Both the position numbers and the translations under genes were made by a program. From the NCBI GenBank assembly GCA_902778105.1, contig CACYWN010000009.1:1-64000 (forward strand): a stretch of 64,000 nt of DNA. Direction: 5' to 3'. How positions within the stretch are numbered: the stretch's first letter is position 1; every line of letters starts with the position of its first letter. Below the pieces are notes generated by a model. That model was not told where the DNA came from, made no database searches, and saw nothing but the letters and a program-made list of their open reading frames with translations. This stretch comes from an uncultured Bacteroidia bacterium (lineage in GTDB: Bacteria; Bacteroidota; Bacteroidia; Bacteroidales; UBA932). Shown piece after piece: positions 44,270 to 52,985 of the stretch.

Positions 44270-45865
44270 TTAATAGTTGTTCTGCTCGAGGCTCGGATCC
44301 TTGTCGATCTCGCTCTGCGGGATGGGCCAGTACTTCTTGTTCTCAGTCCAGTCGTTCTGGCGGTACTCGTGGTTGGCCGCCTTGAGGACGGTCGGAGCCA
44401 GGCCGCTGCGGACCAGGTCCCAGTAGCGCTTGCCCTCGCCCACGAACTCCTTGTGACGCTCCTGGATGATATCCTCACGGGATACGCCGGTGTCATGGCA
44501 GTGGGCACGGTCGCGGACCTGCTGGAGGTAGGCGCTGCCGTCCTGTCCCAGGAGGACGGAAAGTTCAGCGGCGTTCAGGAGGGTCTCGGCGTAGCGGTAG
44601 ATGCGCTCGTTGTTGCCGTAGTTGAGGTTGTCGGAGGCCTTGTAACCGTGGTTGCCGCCTTCCCGGGCGATGTACTTGCGGTTCCAGAAGCCGGTATCCT
44701 GCCAGCGCTCCACATAGTAGGCGGCACCGGCCTTGTCCAGTTCTTTTTTCTCATCTTCGGTCTTTCCCTTCTTGATGGCCGTAGGATAGAGATCCATATT
44801 CACACCGTTCTTCTCGAAGAGCGTCTTGGCATACGCATCGAAATTCAGGATGCCGCCGTCCCTGCGGATATCGTCATCGTCGTACATGTCGTAGGCGCTC
44901 TTGGCGATCGTGCCGAAGCCCCAGCCTTCATGGTAGTCGGGCACGTTCTTCGGGGCGGGGATGCCGGTGAGGATGGAGTTCACCTGGCCGCCGGTGGCGA
45001 TGGAGCTGCTCCAGTCGCGGACACCGCCTTCGGAGATGTAGTTGATTTCCCAGATGGACTCGGAGCACCACTCGCCGCTCTCCTCCCAGATGCCGGCGAA
45101 GTCGGACATGAGGGAATACTGGCCGCTGGAGATGATCTCCTTCATGTAGTTCAGGGCGGTCTGGTAGCGGGACTGGTCGTTCTGGTACAGGACAGCCTCG
45201 GTGTACAGCATGTAGGCCATGGCCTTGGTCACGCGGCCTTCGTCACCGACTTTCGCCTTCATGGGAAGGACGTCCATGCCGATCGCATCCTCAAGGAGCT
45301 TGATGAAGTTCGCATACACCTCGTCGTGGCCCAGCTGCGGAGCGATGTACGGGGCCTCCAGAAGTTCCTCCCAGTAAGGGATGTTGCCCCAGAGCTTCCA
45401 CAGCATGTTGTAGTAGTAGGCCATGAGGACCTTGGCCTCGGCCACGTAGAGCTTCTTGGTCTCTTCGGAAACACCCTCGGCACCGTCCACGTACTTGATG
45501 AGCGTGGCGGCACGGTTGATGCCGGAGTAGTTGACCGTCCAGATCTGGTTGGGCTGATCGGTGGAAGTGGCCGTGTAGTAGTGTGTCTTCACGATGATCG
45601 GCTGGTCGCCTTCGTTGGAGCCGCCGGCGTACACGTCGTCACCCATCACATCGAAGATCAGGTGCAGGTTGTCATACTGGCCGAACGCATAGTCGTACCA
45701 CTCGAGGGGGTCGTAGGCGGCCACCAGGCACTGGAACAGGCGTTCCGGCGTATTGAAATACTCGTCCAGCGGTTCGGAGCTGTTGTGCCGGGGATTGATG
45801 AAATCCTTGGAGCAGGCGGTCAGCAGGACGGCGAGGGCACTGAGTGCAAAAACTATCTTTTTCAT
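44270..45865 (-). CDS. SusD/RagB-type nutrient-binding lipoprotein (PUL 2)
   Basis: 531 residues. Lipobox LAVLLTACSKDFINP; the N-terminus has YFNTPERLFQCLVAAYDPLEWYDYAF; the TPR core has KVLMAYYYNMLWKLWGNIPYWEEL; the C-terminus has DIIQERHKEFVGEGKRYWDLVRSG and YWPIPQSEIDKDP. These are standard SusD features for capturing glycan and covering the SusC channel. Twelve bases after susC and 12 before the repeat lipoprotein. Confidence 0.96.
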   Translation of the reverse strand: MKKIVFALSALAVLLTACSKDFINPRHNSSEPLDEYFNTPERLFQCLVAAYDPLEWYDYAFGQYDNLHLIFDVMGDDVYAGGSNEGDQPIIVKTHYYTATSTDQPNQIWTVNYSGINRAATLIKYVDGAEGVSEETKKLYVAEAKVLMAYYYNMLWKLWGNIPYWEELLEAPYIAPQLGHDEVYANFIKLLEDAIGMDVLPMKAKVGDEGRVTKAMAYMLYTEAVLYQNDQSRYQTALNYMKEIISSGQYSLMSDFAGIWEESGEWCSESIWEINYISEGGVRDWSSSIATGGQVNSILTGIPAPKNVPDYHEGWGFGTIAKSAYDMYDDDDIRRDGGILNFDAYAKTLFEKNGVNMDLYPTAIKKGKTEDEKKELDKAGAAYYVERWQDTGFWNRKYIAREGGNHGYKASDNLNYGNNERIYRYAETLLNAAELSVLLGQDGSAYLQQVRDRAHCHDTGVSREDIIQERHKEFVGEGKRYWDLVRSGLAPTVLKAANHEYRQNDWTENKKYWPIPQSEIDKDPSLEQNNY

Positions 45866-45877
45866 TTCCGTAGTCTG

Positions 45878-48800
45878 TTAGAAAGTTACATTGACACCGA
45901 AGGTGACGGTCCTGCTCTGGGGATAGACACCGCGGTCCACGCCGACTTCACGGAAGCCGCCGGACACCTCCGGATCGCAACCGGAGTACTTGGTGAGCGT
46001 GAAAGCGTTCTCCACCTGACCATACACTCTCAGGCGGGAGATGAAGGCCTTCTTGGTGAGGTTCGCAGGCAGGGTGTAGCCCAGCTGGATATTGCGGGCG
46101 CGAAGGAACGAGGCGTCCTCCATCCAGTAGTCGGAAACGCGGTAGTTCTCGTTCGCGGAATCGAAGGCGAAACGGGGATACTTGTTGGTGGAACCTTCGC
46201 CGGTCCAGCGGTTGAGGATGGTCTTGGGAAGGTTGATGTAGTACAGGTCGGTACGGCGGGTGACGTTGAGCGTCTGGGCGCCGAGCTGGCCCTGGAGGAG
46301 CATGCTGAAGTCGAAGCCCTTCCAGTCCATGGTGAGCGTGAGACCGAAGGTCCAGTCCGGAATACCCTTGCCCAGTTTGGTGCGGTCGTCGTCGTTGATG
46401 ACCCCGTCCGGAACGCCATCGGGGCCGCTGATGTCCTTCCAGCGGAAGTCGCCGGGCTGCGCGTTGGGCTGGATCAGGTTGCCCTCCGCATTCACATAGC
46501 TGTTGATCTCGTCCCAGTTCTGGAACACGCCGTCGGTCTTCCAGCCCCAGAAGTACGGGAACACTTCGCCCACTTCGCCGCGGGTCAGGGTTCCGATCTT
46601 GTGGCTGGAGGTGGTGATGTAGGAAGCGTCGTCGGCCAGCTTGGTGAGCTTGTTCACGTTATAGGAAGCGTTGGCCTTGATGCCGTAGTTGAAGTCTCCG
46701 ATGGCGCTGCGCCAGCCGAGGTCGATCTCGACGCCGGAGTTGCGCATCGTACCCACGTTGCCGGTAGGGGCGGAATCGCCCGCATAGGTCGGGACCTGCA
46801 TTTCCATCAGCATGCCGGAGGCATCCTTGATGTAGTAGTCCACGGTGGCGGTGAACCGGTTGCCCCACAGGCCCAGGTCCACGCCGAAGTCCGTCTGGAT
46901 GGACTGTTCCCACTTGGCGTTCGGATTCGCGAGGCCGGAGGCCTTCACGCCGATGTTGATGCTCTCGGTGCCGTTGGCGCCGGAACCGAAGACATAGTTG
47001 TTGCCCGACTGGGAATACACGGCATACAGGAAATCGCCCAGGTTGTCCTTACCGTTGATGCCCCAGGAAGCACGGAGCTTGGCCATGGAGACCACGGGAT
47101 TGTACTTGAGGAATTCCTCGTTCTTGATGTTCCATCCCAGGGATGCGGACGGGAAGGTACCCCACTTGTTGTTGGGGCCGAAGTGCGAGGAGGCATCCCG
47201 GCGGACGGTCGCCTGCGCGAGGAAACGCTCGTCGTAGTTGTAGGAGACGCGGCCGAAGTAGGAGAGGATGCTGTAAGGAATGGAATTCCAGCGGCCCCAG
47301 CCGTTGCGGTCGCCGTCCTTCTGCTGGCCGAGGGTGTTGTCCACGCTGATCTTCCAGGGGTCGTCCGGATACTGGAGACCCATGGAGGATGCGCCTACAT
47401 AGGAAGAGGAAGACATGTAGGCGGACTGGCCCAGGACCACGTTCAGGGTATGCTTGCCGAACACCTTGTCGTACGTCAGGGTGTTCTCCACCTGGTAGCT
47501 GTAGTAACGGTTCATGGTCTGGGACGCGGAGGAACCGTAATTGATCTTGGAAACGGTGGATTCATTGCCGTTCTTGTCATACACCTTGGTTTCCGTGACG
47601 GTATCCAGGCTGTAGCTCTTGGAGGTCAGGAAGTACTGGGGCGTATAGCTGTTCCCATAGACGTAGGACAGGTCCAGGGTGACGGCGTTGCGGAATTTCA
47701 GTCCGTCGATGAGCTGGAGTTCGGTGGTCAGGCCGCCGACGATCTTGTCGGTGCTGCTGTCGCCGTGCGGACGGTCCAGCATGGCGATCGGGTTCGCCTG
47801 CTCGTTATAGGTGCCGCCGTCGGCGATGAAGTAGGCTACGCCTTCGCTGTTCCGGATGATATAGGGATAGCCGGCGGGATAGAGCGACTGGTAGCGGGCC
47901 TCCTCGGCGGCATCGGCATAGATGGGATCCAGCGGGGACATGCCCAGGGCGGACCCCAGCGGGGAGGCATACTCGGAGTTGGCCGAAATGCCGGCCGACT
48001 TGATATGGGCGAAGGAAACCTGGTTGCTGACGGTGAGCTTGTTGAGCCAGTTGCGGGATGCGGACTCGTCGAACAGGGTGATGCCCACATTCTCGCGCAG
48101 GGTCATCCTGTCATAGAACGACTGGCCGAACCGTCCGCCGATGGTACCTTTCGTGGACAGGTAGCCACCGGAAACGCTGTAATTGACGCGCTTGCTGCCG
48201 CCGGACACATTGATGTCATGCTTGACAACGGGGGCGTTTTTGTCGAAAATGGCGCCCACCCAGTCGGTTCCTTCTCCCAGGGCATAAGGGTCTTCATAGA
48301 TGGGGGCGCTGCCGGCATTGAGCATGCCCTCATTCATCATGATGGCATATTCCGTAGCATTGAGCACGGCCGGCTTGCGCCAGGGATTCTGCATGCCGTA
48401 GGAGAAGTTGTAGGTTACGACGGTCTTGCCCTCCGCGCCGGACTTGGTGGTCACGAGGACCACGCCGTCGGCCGCACGGGCGCCGTACACGGCCGCGGAA
48501 GCGGCATCCTTGAGGACATCGATACGCTCGATGTCGTTCGGGTTGATGTAGTCGATGCTGCCGGCCGGCATGCCGTCCACGATATACAGCGGGGACGCAT
48601 GGTTGATGGAGCCGACACCGCGGACGATCACCGTGGAACTGGCCCCCGGGGCACCGGAATTCTGGGTAACCTGTACACCGGAAGTCATGCCCTGGAGCAT
48701 GTTGTCCAGGCGGGTCTGGGACTGGACCTTCAGGTCATCGGACGTCACCGAGGAGATGGAGGCGGTCACCACGGACTTTTTCTGTACACCGTAGCCGATG

Positions 48801-49111
48801 ACCACGGTTTCTTCGAGCATCTCGGCGTCGTCTTCCAGGACGACCACCACATTCTGTGCTCCGTTGTTGACGATTACCTGGGACACGTAGCCGATGCAGG
48901 AAATCTCCACATTGGCACCGGTCCGGGTGGTAAGGGCGAAATCTCCGTCCACGCCCGTCACGGTACCATTGCTGGTACCCTGCTCGACGACGAATGCTCC
49001 GACAATCGGCTCTTTGGCATTGTCCAGCACGACACCCTTCAAGGTGACGTTCTGGGCCATTGCCGCCAGGCTCAATCCCAATGCTAGGATCAGGGAAGCA
49101 AATTTTTTCAT
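45878..49111 (-). CDS. SusC-like TonB-dependent outer-membrane transporter (PUL 2)
   Basis: 1077 residues. Signal peptide (SLILALGLSLAAMAQ), carboxypeptidase-D-like domain (VTLKGVVLDNAKEPIVGAFV), SusC signature MLEETVVIGYGVQKKSVVTASISSV, plug (IVDGMPAGSIDYINPNDIERIDVLKDAASAAVYGARAADGV region), then a 22-strand-type barrel ending RTVTFGVNVTF. Imports oligosaccharides with SusD. Unlike the PUL 1 copy it is intact. The ATG at 49111 begins the signal peptide; the -7 element at 49178-49185 excludes the upstream ATG at 49180. Confidence 0.96.
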   Translation of the reverse strand: MKKFASLILALGLSLAAMAQNVTLKGVVLDNAKEPIVGAFVVEQGTSNGTVTGVDGDFALTTRTGANVEISCIGYVSQVIVNNGAQNVVVVLEDDAEMLEETVVIGYGVQKKSVVTASISSVTSDDLKVQSQTRLDNMLQGMTSGVQVTQNSGAPGASSTVIVRGVGSINHASPLYIVDGMPAGSIDYINPNDIERIDVLKDAASAAVYGARAADGVVLVTTKSGAEGKTVVTYNFSYGMQNPWRKPAVLNATEYAIMMNEGMLNAGSAPIYEDPYALGEGTDWVGAIFDKNAPVVKHDINVSGGSKRVNYSVSGGYLSTKGTIGGRFGQSFYDRMTLRENVGITLFDESASRNWLNKLTVSNQVSFAHIKSAGISANSEYASPLGSALGMSPLDPIYADAAEEARYQSLYPAGYPYIIRNSEGVAYFIADGGTYNEQANPIAMLDRPHGDSSTDKIVGGLTTELQLIDGLKFRNAVTLDLSYVYGNSYTPQYFLTSKSYSLDTVTETKVYDKNGNESTVSKINYGSSASQTMNRYYSYQVENTLTYDKVFGKHTLNVVLGQSAYMSSSSYVGASSMGLQYPDDPWKISVDNTLGQQKDGDRNGWGRWNSIPYSILSYFGRVSYNYDERFLAQATVRRDASSHFGPNNKWGTFPSASLGWNIKNEEFLKYNPVVSMAKLRASWGINGKDNLGDFLYAVYSQSGNNYVFGSGANGTESINIGVKASGLANPNAKWEQSIQTDFGVDLGLWGNRFTATVDYYIKDASGMLMEMQVPTYAGDSAPTGNVGTMRNSGVEIDLGWRSAIGDFNYGIKANASYNVNKLTKLADDASYITTSSHKIGTLTRGEVGEVFPYFWGWKTDGVFQNWDEINSYVNAEGNLIQPNAQPGDFRWKDISGPDGVPDGVINDDDRTKLGKGIPDWTFGLTLTMDWKGFDFSMLLQGQLGAQTLNVTRRTDLYYINLPKTILNRWTGEGSTNKYPRFAFDSANENYRVSDYWMEDASFLRARNIQLGYTLPANLTKKAFISRLRVYGQVENAFTLTKYSGCDPEVSGGFREVGVDRGVYPQSRTVTFGVNVTF

Positions 49112-49177
49112 ACGCGATTGGTTTGGTTGTGCGTTGGTTATTGGTAAATGAGTTGTGTTCTGACTCAAGGTCCAGCG

Positions 49178-49185
49178 CAAAATTA
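49178..49185 (-). promoter_or_regulatory. -7 element of PUL 2
   Basis: TAATTTTG on the minus strand, 66 bases before the susC ATG. No clear -33 TTG at standard spacing, consistent with dependence on an activator. Confidence 0.55.
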
Positions 49186-49287
49186 CACGCCATAACCACG
49201 CATCGCGCGAATCATGAAATAAAAGTATTGCAAAGTAGTGGCTATCTTGTTATAAGACAGCTAATTAAAAGATTTTAATAGGTAAAA

Positions 49288-49323
49288 AAAGTAGTGGAAC
49301 GAGAACCGTTTGTCCACTACTTT
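49288..49323 (-). terminator. Terminator of the DUF6377 regulator gene
   Basis: AAAGTAGTGGA (49288-49298) and TCCACTACTTT (49313-49323) pair perfectly; T-rich sequence follows on the minus strand. The stem includes the regulator's stop codon. Confidence 0.8.
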
Positions 49324-50951
49324 CCGATCAATTTTACCCTTTCCTCGAACTTGTCACGGTCTCCGAGGGCCGCATTCTTGACCGAAACCTTATAGTTATA
49401 TATGGTACTTACGGAGTAATCCAGCATCGTGGCGATCTTCTTGGAATCGTCCACGCCGAGGCGTATCAGGGCGAAAATCCGGAGCTCCGTCGTAAGCCGC
49501 CCCTGGGGCGGATTCATGCGCGCCCCTTCCTGCAGCAGCGCATTGAACTGCTCCACGAAGTCCGGATACAGGGCGAGGAACGTTTCGTCGAACTTCCGGT
49601 AGAACTCCTCGCGCGCCTTTTCGGACCGCTCGGAAATGGCCAGTTCCCGGAAAAGCTGGTCCGACTTGCCCTGCTTCAGCAGATTCCGGAACCGGTTGTC
49701 CTGGGAGCGCAACAGGGCCACCTGCTCCGAAAGGCCCTGCAGGAAGTCGACGATATATGCTTCCTTCACCTTGTCGGCCTTGGAGATACGGCGGTTCAGG
49801 ACGCTGAGTTCCTCGTTGGCGGCGGCCAGTTGCACATTGCTGGTTTCCAGGGCCTTCTGCATGCGGGAAAGCTTCCGGGAACGGACGATCAGGAAATAGG
49901 TGATCAGGGAAAGGCCCAGCACCAGGACGGCCAGCAGGATGGCGGAGACCATAGAAGCCTTGTTCTGCCGGTCCTGGCGGACGGCATAGGCGTCTTCCAC
50001 TTCCATCAGGAAACGGGAGATCTGCCAGGGACGGAGTTTCGCATTGTACAGCACTGCATCCTCCTGGGCCACCCGGAGATAGCGGAAAGAGCGGTCCACA
50101 TCCACGGAAAGGATGTTCTGGGCCACCATCGTCAGGGAAGCATAGTCCTTTACCGCATTGACAATGTCGCACTCCGCGGAGCGGATGAGCCAGGCCATCC
50201 GTTCGGTGGGGTTGCCTTTCAGGTTCTCGATTTCCGACTGGAAGAAGGCATAGATGGCATAATCCCGGTCCTCCGGCTTCACCGTCGAAAGCAGCAGGCG
50301 GCTTACGCTGTCAGCGGAGGCAAGCCGTCCTTTCTCCATGTACTCGTCCCGCAGGACGGAGCGCCAGCGGCCGGAATCCTTGGGAAGCAGTCCGTACAGA
50401 CGGGGGCGGAACGAAGAATCCGGCGGGATGGACAGTTGCTCCACCATTCCGGAATTACCCGCCAGGTCCTTGCTGTAATCATACAGGGCCCAGATATACT
50501 CTGCCATCAGGGACTCGGAGAAGGCGGTCGTATCCAGGCCGCCATAAAGGAGCTGGGACGCTTCCAGGTAGCTGCCAGCCTTGGCATACAGGTGTCCGAG
50601 CTGGACGGAGGCCTCATTGTACAGGTCCGGATCCTTCAGGACATCCCGGGCCAGTTCCTGGCAATGCTTCAGATAGACCTGGGTGGAGTCGAAACTGAAA
50701 GCGAAGAACTCGGCGGCGATGTTCATTTCCAGTTCATACCGGCGGAGCGGGTCCGCCGTTGAGCGCGCAAGCTTGCACAGGGCGTCCATCTGGTCCTTCT
50801 TCCGGGCCGTATGGACATCCCGGGCACCCAGATATCCGTCCAACTCCGTCAGGAGACGTCCCGTTTCCCGGTCCAGCCGGGAAGCAGGACTGCAGGCGGC
50901 CACCCCCAGGGTTACCGCAAGCAAAATCCCTATGCGCCAAACATTTCGCAC
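49317..50951 (-). CDS. Membrane-bound DUF6377-type transcriptional regulator of PUL 2
   Basis: 545 residues. A signal/lipoprotein-like N-terminus (RIGILLAVTLGVAACSPAS), a periplasmic TPR-like sensor (residues about 30-320), one membrane helix (AILLAVLVLGLSLITYFLIV), a coiled coil, and a cytoplasmic DUF6377 region with FDETFLALYPDFVEQFNALL and the HTH-like RIFALIRLGVDDSKKIATMLDYSVSTIYNYKV. This single-chain sensor layout is that of SusR-like activators. Directly upstream of PUL 2 on the same strand. The start is taken as GTG at 50951, just after TATCTTCA (50956-50963); a TTG at 50966 lies inside that element. Confidence 0.9.
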   Translation of the reverse strand: MRNVWRIGILLAVTLGVAACSPASRLDRETGRLLTELDGYLGARDVHTARKKDQMDALCKLARSTADPLRRYELEMNIAAEFFAFSFDSTQVYLKHCQELARDVLKDPDLYNEASVQLGHLYAKAGSYLEASQLLYGGLDTTAFSESLMAEYIWALYDYSKDLAGNSGMVEQLSIPPDSSFRPRLYGLLPKDSGRWRSVLRDEYMEKGRLASADSVSRLLLSTVKPEDRDYAIYAFFQSEIENLKGNPTERMAWLIRSAECDIVNAVKDYASLTMVAQNILSVDVDRSFRYLRVAQEDAVLYNAKLRPWQISRFLMEVEDAYAVRQDRQNKASMVSAILLAVLVLGLSLITYFLIVRSRKLSRMQKALETSNVQLAAANEELSVLNRRISKADKVKEAYIVDFLQGLSEQVALLRSQDNRFRNLLKQGKSDQLFRELAISERSEKAREEFYRKFDETFLALYPDFVEQFNALLQEGARMNPPQGRLTTELRIFALIRLGVDDSKKIATMLDYSVSTIYNYKVSVKNAALGDRDKFEERVKLIGK

Positions 50952-50978
50952 GCCCTGAAGATACAAACTTTCTCCGAA

Positions 50979-51614
50979 TTACAAACTACGGATGGCCCTT
51001 TCCACTTCCTCCTCCCTTCCCGCGGGAATGACCGGAGAGAGGAAAGACAACATCTGGAGTACGCGGGCCTCCTGCACCGGGACGCCCCGGGTACGCATGT
51101 AGAACAGGGCGTCCTCGTCCAGACGACCGGTCGTGGCCCCGTGGGAACACTTCACGTCATCGGCATAGATTTCCAGCTGCGGGGTCGTCTCCACATGGGC
51201 CTGGTCCGAGAAAAGGATATTGTGGTTTTCCTGGTAAGCCTCGGTCTGCTGGGCGTCCGGCGCCACGATGATCCGGCCGTCGAAGGTCACCCGGGACGAG
51301 CCGCCCGCTATGCCGTTGAACAGCTGGTGCGACACGCATCCGCCGGAGCGGTGATGCATCAGGATGCGGAATCGCACCCGTTCATCGCCACCGCACAGGT
51401 ACAGCCCCTTCAGGGTCACTTCCGCCCCTTCGCCGACGAGGTCGATGGCCACGTCGATATCCCGGGACTCTCCCGGCAGGACGACGAAGGTCAGATCCAG
51501 CTTTTCCCCTGCCTGGACCGTATAAGATTCCTTCGCTCCGCCCGGAATGACAGACTTGTCATCCTGAGGAGGGCGCAGCCCGACGAAAGGATCTCTGTAA
51601 TTACCGTACCCCAT
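50979..51614 (-). CDS. sufD: Shortened SufD-like Fe-S assembly protein
   Basis: 211 residues against about 430 for a normal SufD. What is present is the C-terminal beta-helix core and tail: LDLTFVVLPGESRDIDVAIDL, FDGRIIVAPDAQQTEAYQENHNILFSD, PQLEIYADDVKCSHGATTGRLDEDALFYMRTRGV. The conserved Cys and His in KCSHGAT are kept. The N-terminal half is missing, and residues about 6-33 are encoded by a copy of the short intergenic hairpin repeat (51525-51594). It follows sufC by 2 bases. Either a reduced but working SufD or a decaying gene. Confidence 0.85.
   Translation of the reverse strand: MGYGNYRDPFVGLRPPQDDKSVIPGGAKESYTVQAGEKLDLTFVVLPGESRDIDVAIDLVGEGAEVTLKGLYLCGGDERVRFRILMHHRSGGCVSHQLFNGIAGGSSRVTFDGRIIVAPDAQQTEAYQENHNILFSDQAHVETTPQLEIYADDVKCSHGATTGRLDEDALFYMRTRGVPVQEARVLQMLSFLSPVIPAGREEEVERAIRSL
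51525..51594. repeat. Short hairpin repeat inside the 5' coding part of sufD
   Basis: AGATTCCTTCG (51525-51535) pairs with CGAAAGGATCT (51584-51594), one mismatch; inside are GGAATGACA and TGTCATCC as at 7611-7676. It is read in frame on the minus strand as part of sufD. Confidence 0.75.
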
Positions 51615-51616
51615 CG

Positions 51617-52360
51617 CTAAAACTGGTCAAACCCCGCCTTCTCAATGGCCTCGATGACCTCCCGTCCGCCCGTATGGACGATGCGGCCGGCCTTGAGGAC
51701 GTGCACCACGTCCGGCTGCACATACTCGAGAAGTTTCTGGTAATGGGTGATGATGATGGCCGATTTTTCCGGAGAACGCAGGGCATTCACCCCGTCCGCC
51801 ACGATCTTCAGGGCATCCACGTCCAGGCCGGAATCCGTCTCGTCCAGGATGGACAGGGTGGGATCCAGCATGGCCATCTGGAAAATTTCGTTGCGCTTCT
51901 TTTCGCCGCCGGAGAAGCCCACGTTGACCTCCCGCTTGGCGAATTCCGGCTTCATCTGCACGAAGGCCATCTTCTCCTTGAGGAGCTTCAGGAACTCGGG
52001 GGTCTTCATTTCCGGCAGCCCGGCCGCTTTCCGACGGGCCTGGACGGCAGCCTTCATGAAGGCGGTGATGGTCACCCCCGGAATCTCCACCGGGTATTGG
52101 AAACTCAGGAAGATGCCGGCCCAGCTGCGCTCTTCGGGCGCCATCGCCAGCAGGTCTTTTCCATCATACAGGACGGACCCTTCCGTCACTTCATAATCGG
52201 CCCGGCCGGTAAGCACCGCGTTCAGGGTGGACTTTCCGGCGCCGTTCGGGCCCATCACCGCGTGGATCTCGCCCCGCCTCAAGGTCAGGTCGATGCCCTT
52301 CAGGATCTCCTTGTCGCCGATCCGGGCGTGCAGGTTGCGTATTTCGAGTAGTTTATCCAT
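51617..52360 (-). CDS. sufC: Fe-S assembly ATPase SufC
   Basis: 247 residues of an ABC-type ATPase that works with SufB and SufD in Fe-S cluster assembly. Walker A is GPNGAGKSTLNAVL; the SufC-specific signature FSGGEKKRNEIFQMAMLDPTLSILDETDSGLD contains the ABC signature and Walker B (given here only as SGGEKKRNEIF and ILDETDSGLD). The start overlaps the pnuC-like gene by 8 bases. Confidence 0.96.
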   Translation of the reverse strand: MDKLLEIRNLHARIGDKEILKGIDLTLRRGEIHAVMGPNGAGKSTLNAVLTGRADYEVTEGSVLYDGKDLLAMAPEERSWAGIFLSFQYPVEIPGVTITAFMKAAVQARRKAAGLPEMKTPEFLKLLKEKMAFVQMKPEFAKREVNVGFSGGEKKRNEIFQMAMLDPTLSILDETDSGLDVDALKIVADGVNALRSPEKSAIIITHYQKLLEYVQPDVVHVLKAGRIVHTGGREVIEAIEKAGFDQF

Positions 52361-52985
52361 TCTTTCTGTAAAGTTTCATCCAGGAAGCCAGCGACCAGAG
52401 GCCGTTCACCAGGTACAGGGCGCAGACGATGGGCATGAACACGTGGCCCACACTGACGTGCAGGATGATCTGCGTGACGTTCACGATGAGCCAGGCAATC
52501 CAGCAGTCCCACTTCTTGAGGGCCGACAGGAACTGTGCTGTGAGGATGAGCACCGTCACGCAGCAGTCCAGGTAGGGGGCCGGATTGGCGGGGAAGAGCG
52601 ATTTCATCACCCAGCCCCAAACCAGGGCGATAACGAGGACCGCCGCCACGGCAAAGCCCCGCTGCCGCCAGGAGAGCATGCTGACCTTCAGCTTGTTCGC
52701 GTCCTCCGTCGAGCGTTCCTCCTCCTTTGGATGCGTCCAGCGCCAATGCCCGTACACATTGATGGCGAGCGAGATCGGCTGCAACAGCAGGTTCGCGTAC
52801 AGGTTCCGTGACCAGAACAGGAAAAACAGGGCCGCCGTATACAGGTAACCTACCCAGAAGTTGTACTTCGAATTCCGGCCGGCGAGGAACACGCAGGTCA
52901 GCCCCAGCAGCGAGCTGAGGAAATCCAACAGGAGCACTGGCTTGCCGCCGAGCGTAAACAAAACAATGTCAGTCCATTCCATCAT
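52353..52985 (-). CDS. pnuC: PnuC-like nicotinamide riboside transporter
   Basis: 210 residues with about seven membrane helices, for example [37 protein letters not shown] and [32 protein letters not shown]. The NVYGHWRW segment and the [13 protein letters not shown] helix are typical of PnuC, a facilitator for nicotinamide riboside or related vitamins (PnuT relatives move thiamine). It lies between sufB and sufC with overlaps at both ends (4 and 8 bases), so it is translated as part of the suf operon. Confidence 0.88.
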   Translation of the reverse strand: MMEWTDIVLFTLGGKPVLLLDFLSSLLGLTCVFLAGRNSKYNFWVGYLYTAALFFLFWSRNLYANLLLQPISLAINVYGHWRWTHPKEEERSTEDANKLKVSMLSWRQRGFAVAAVLVIALVWGWVMKSLFPANPAPYLDCCVTVLILTAQFLSALKKWDCWIAWLIVNVTQIILHVSVGHVFMPIVCALYLVNGLWSLASWMKLYRKNG

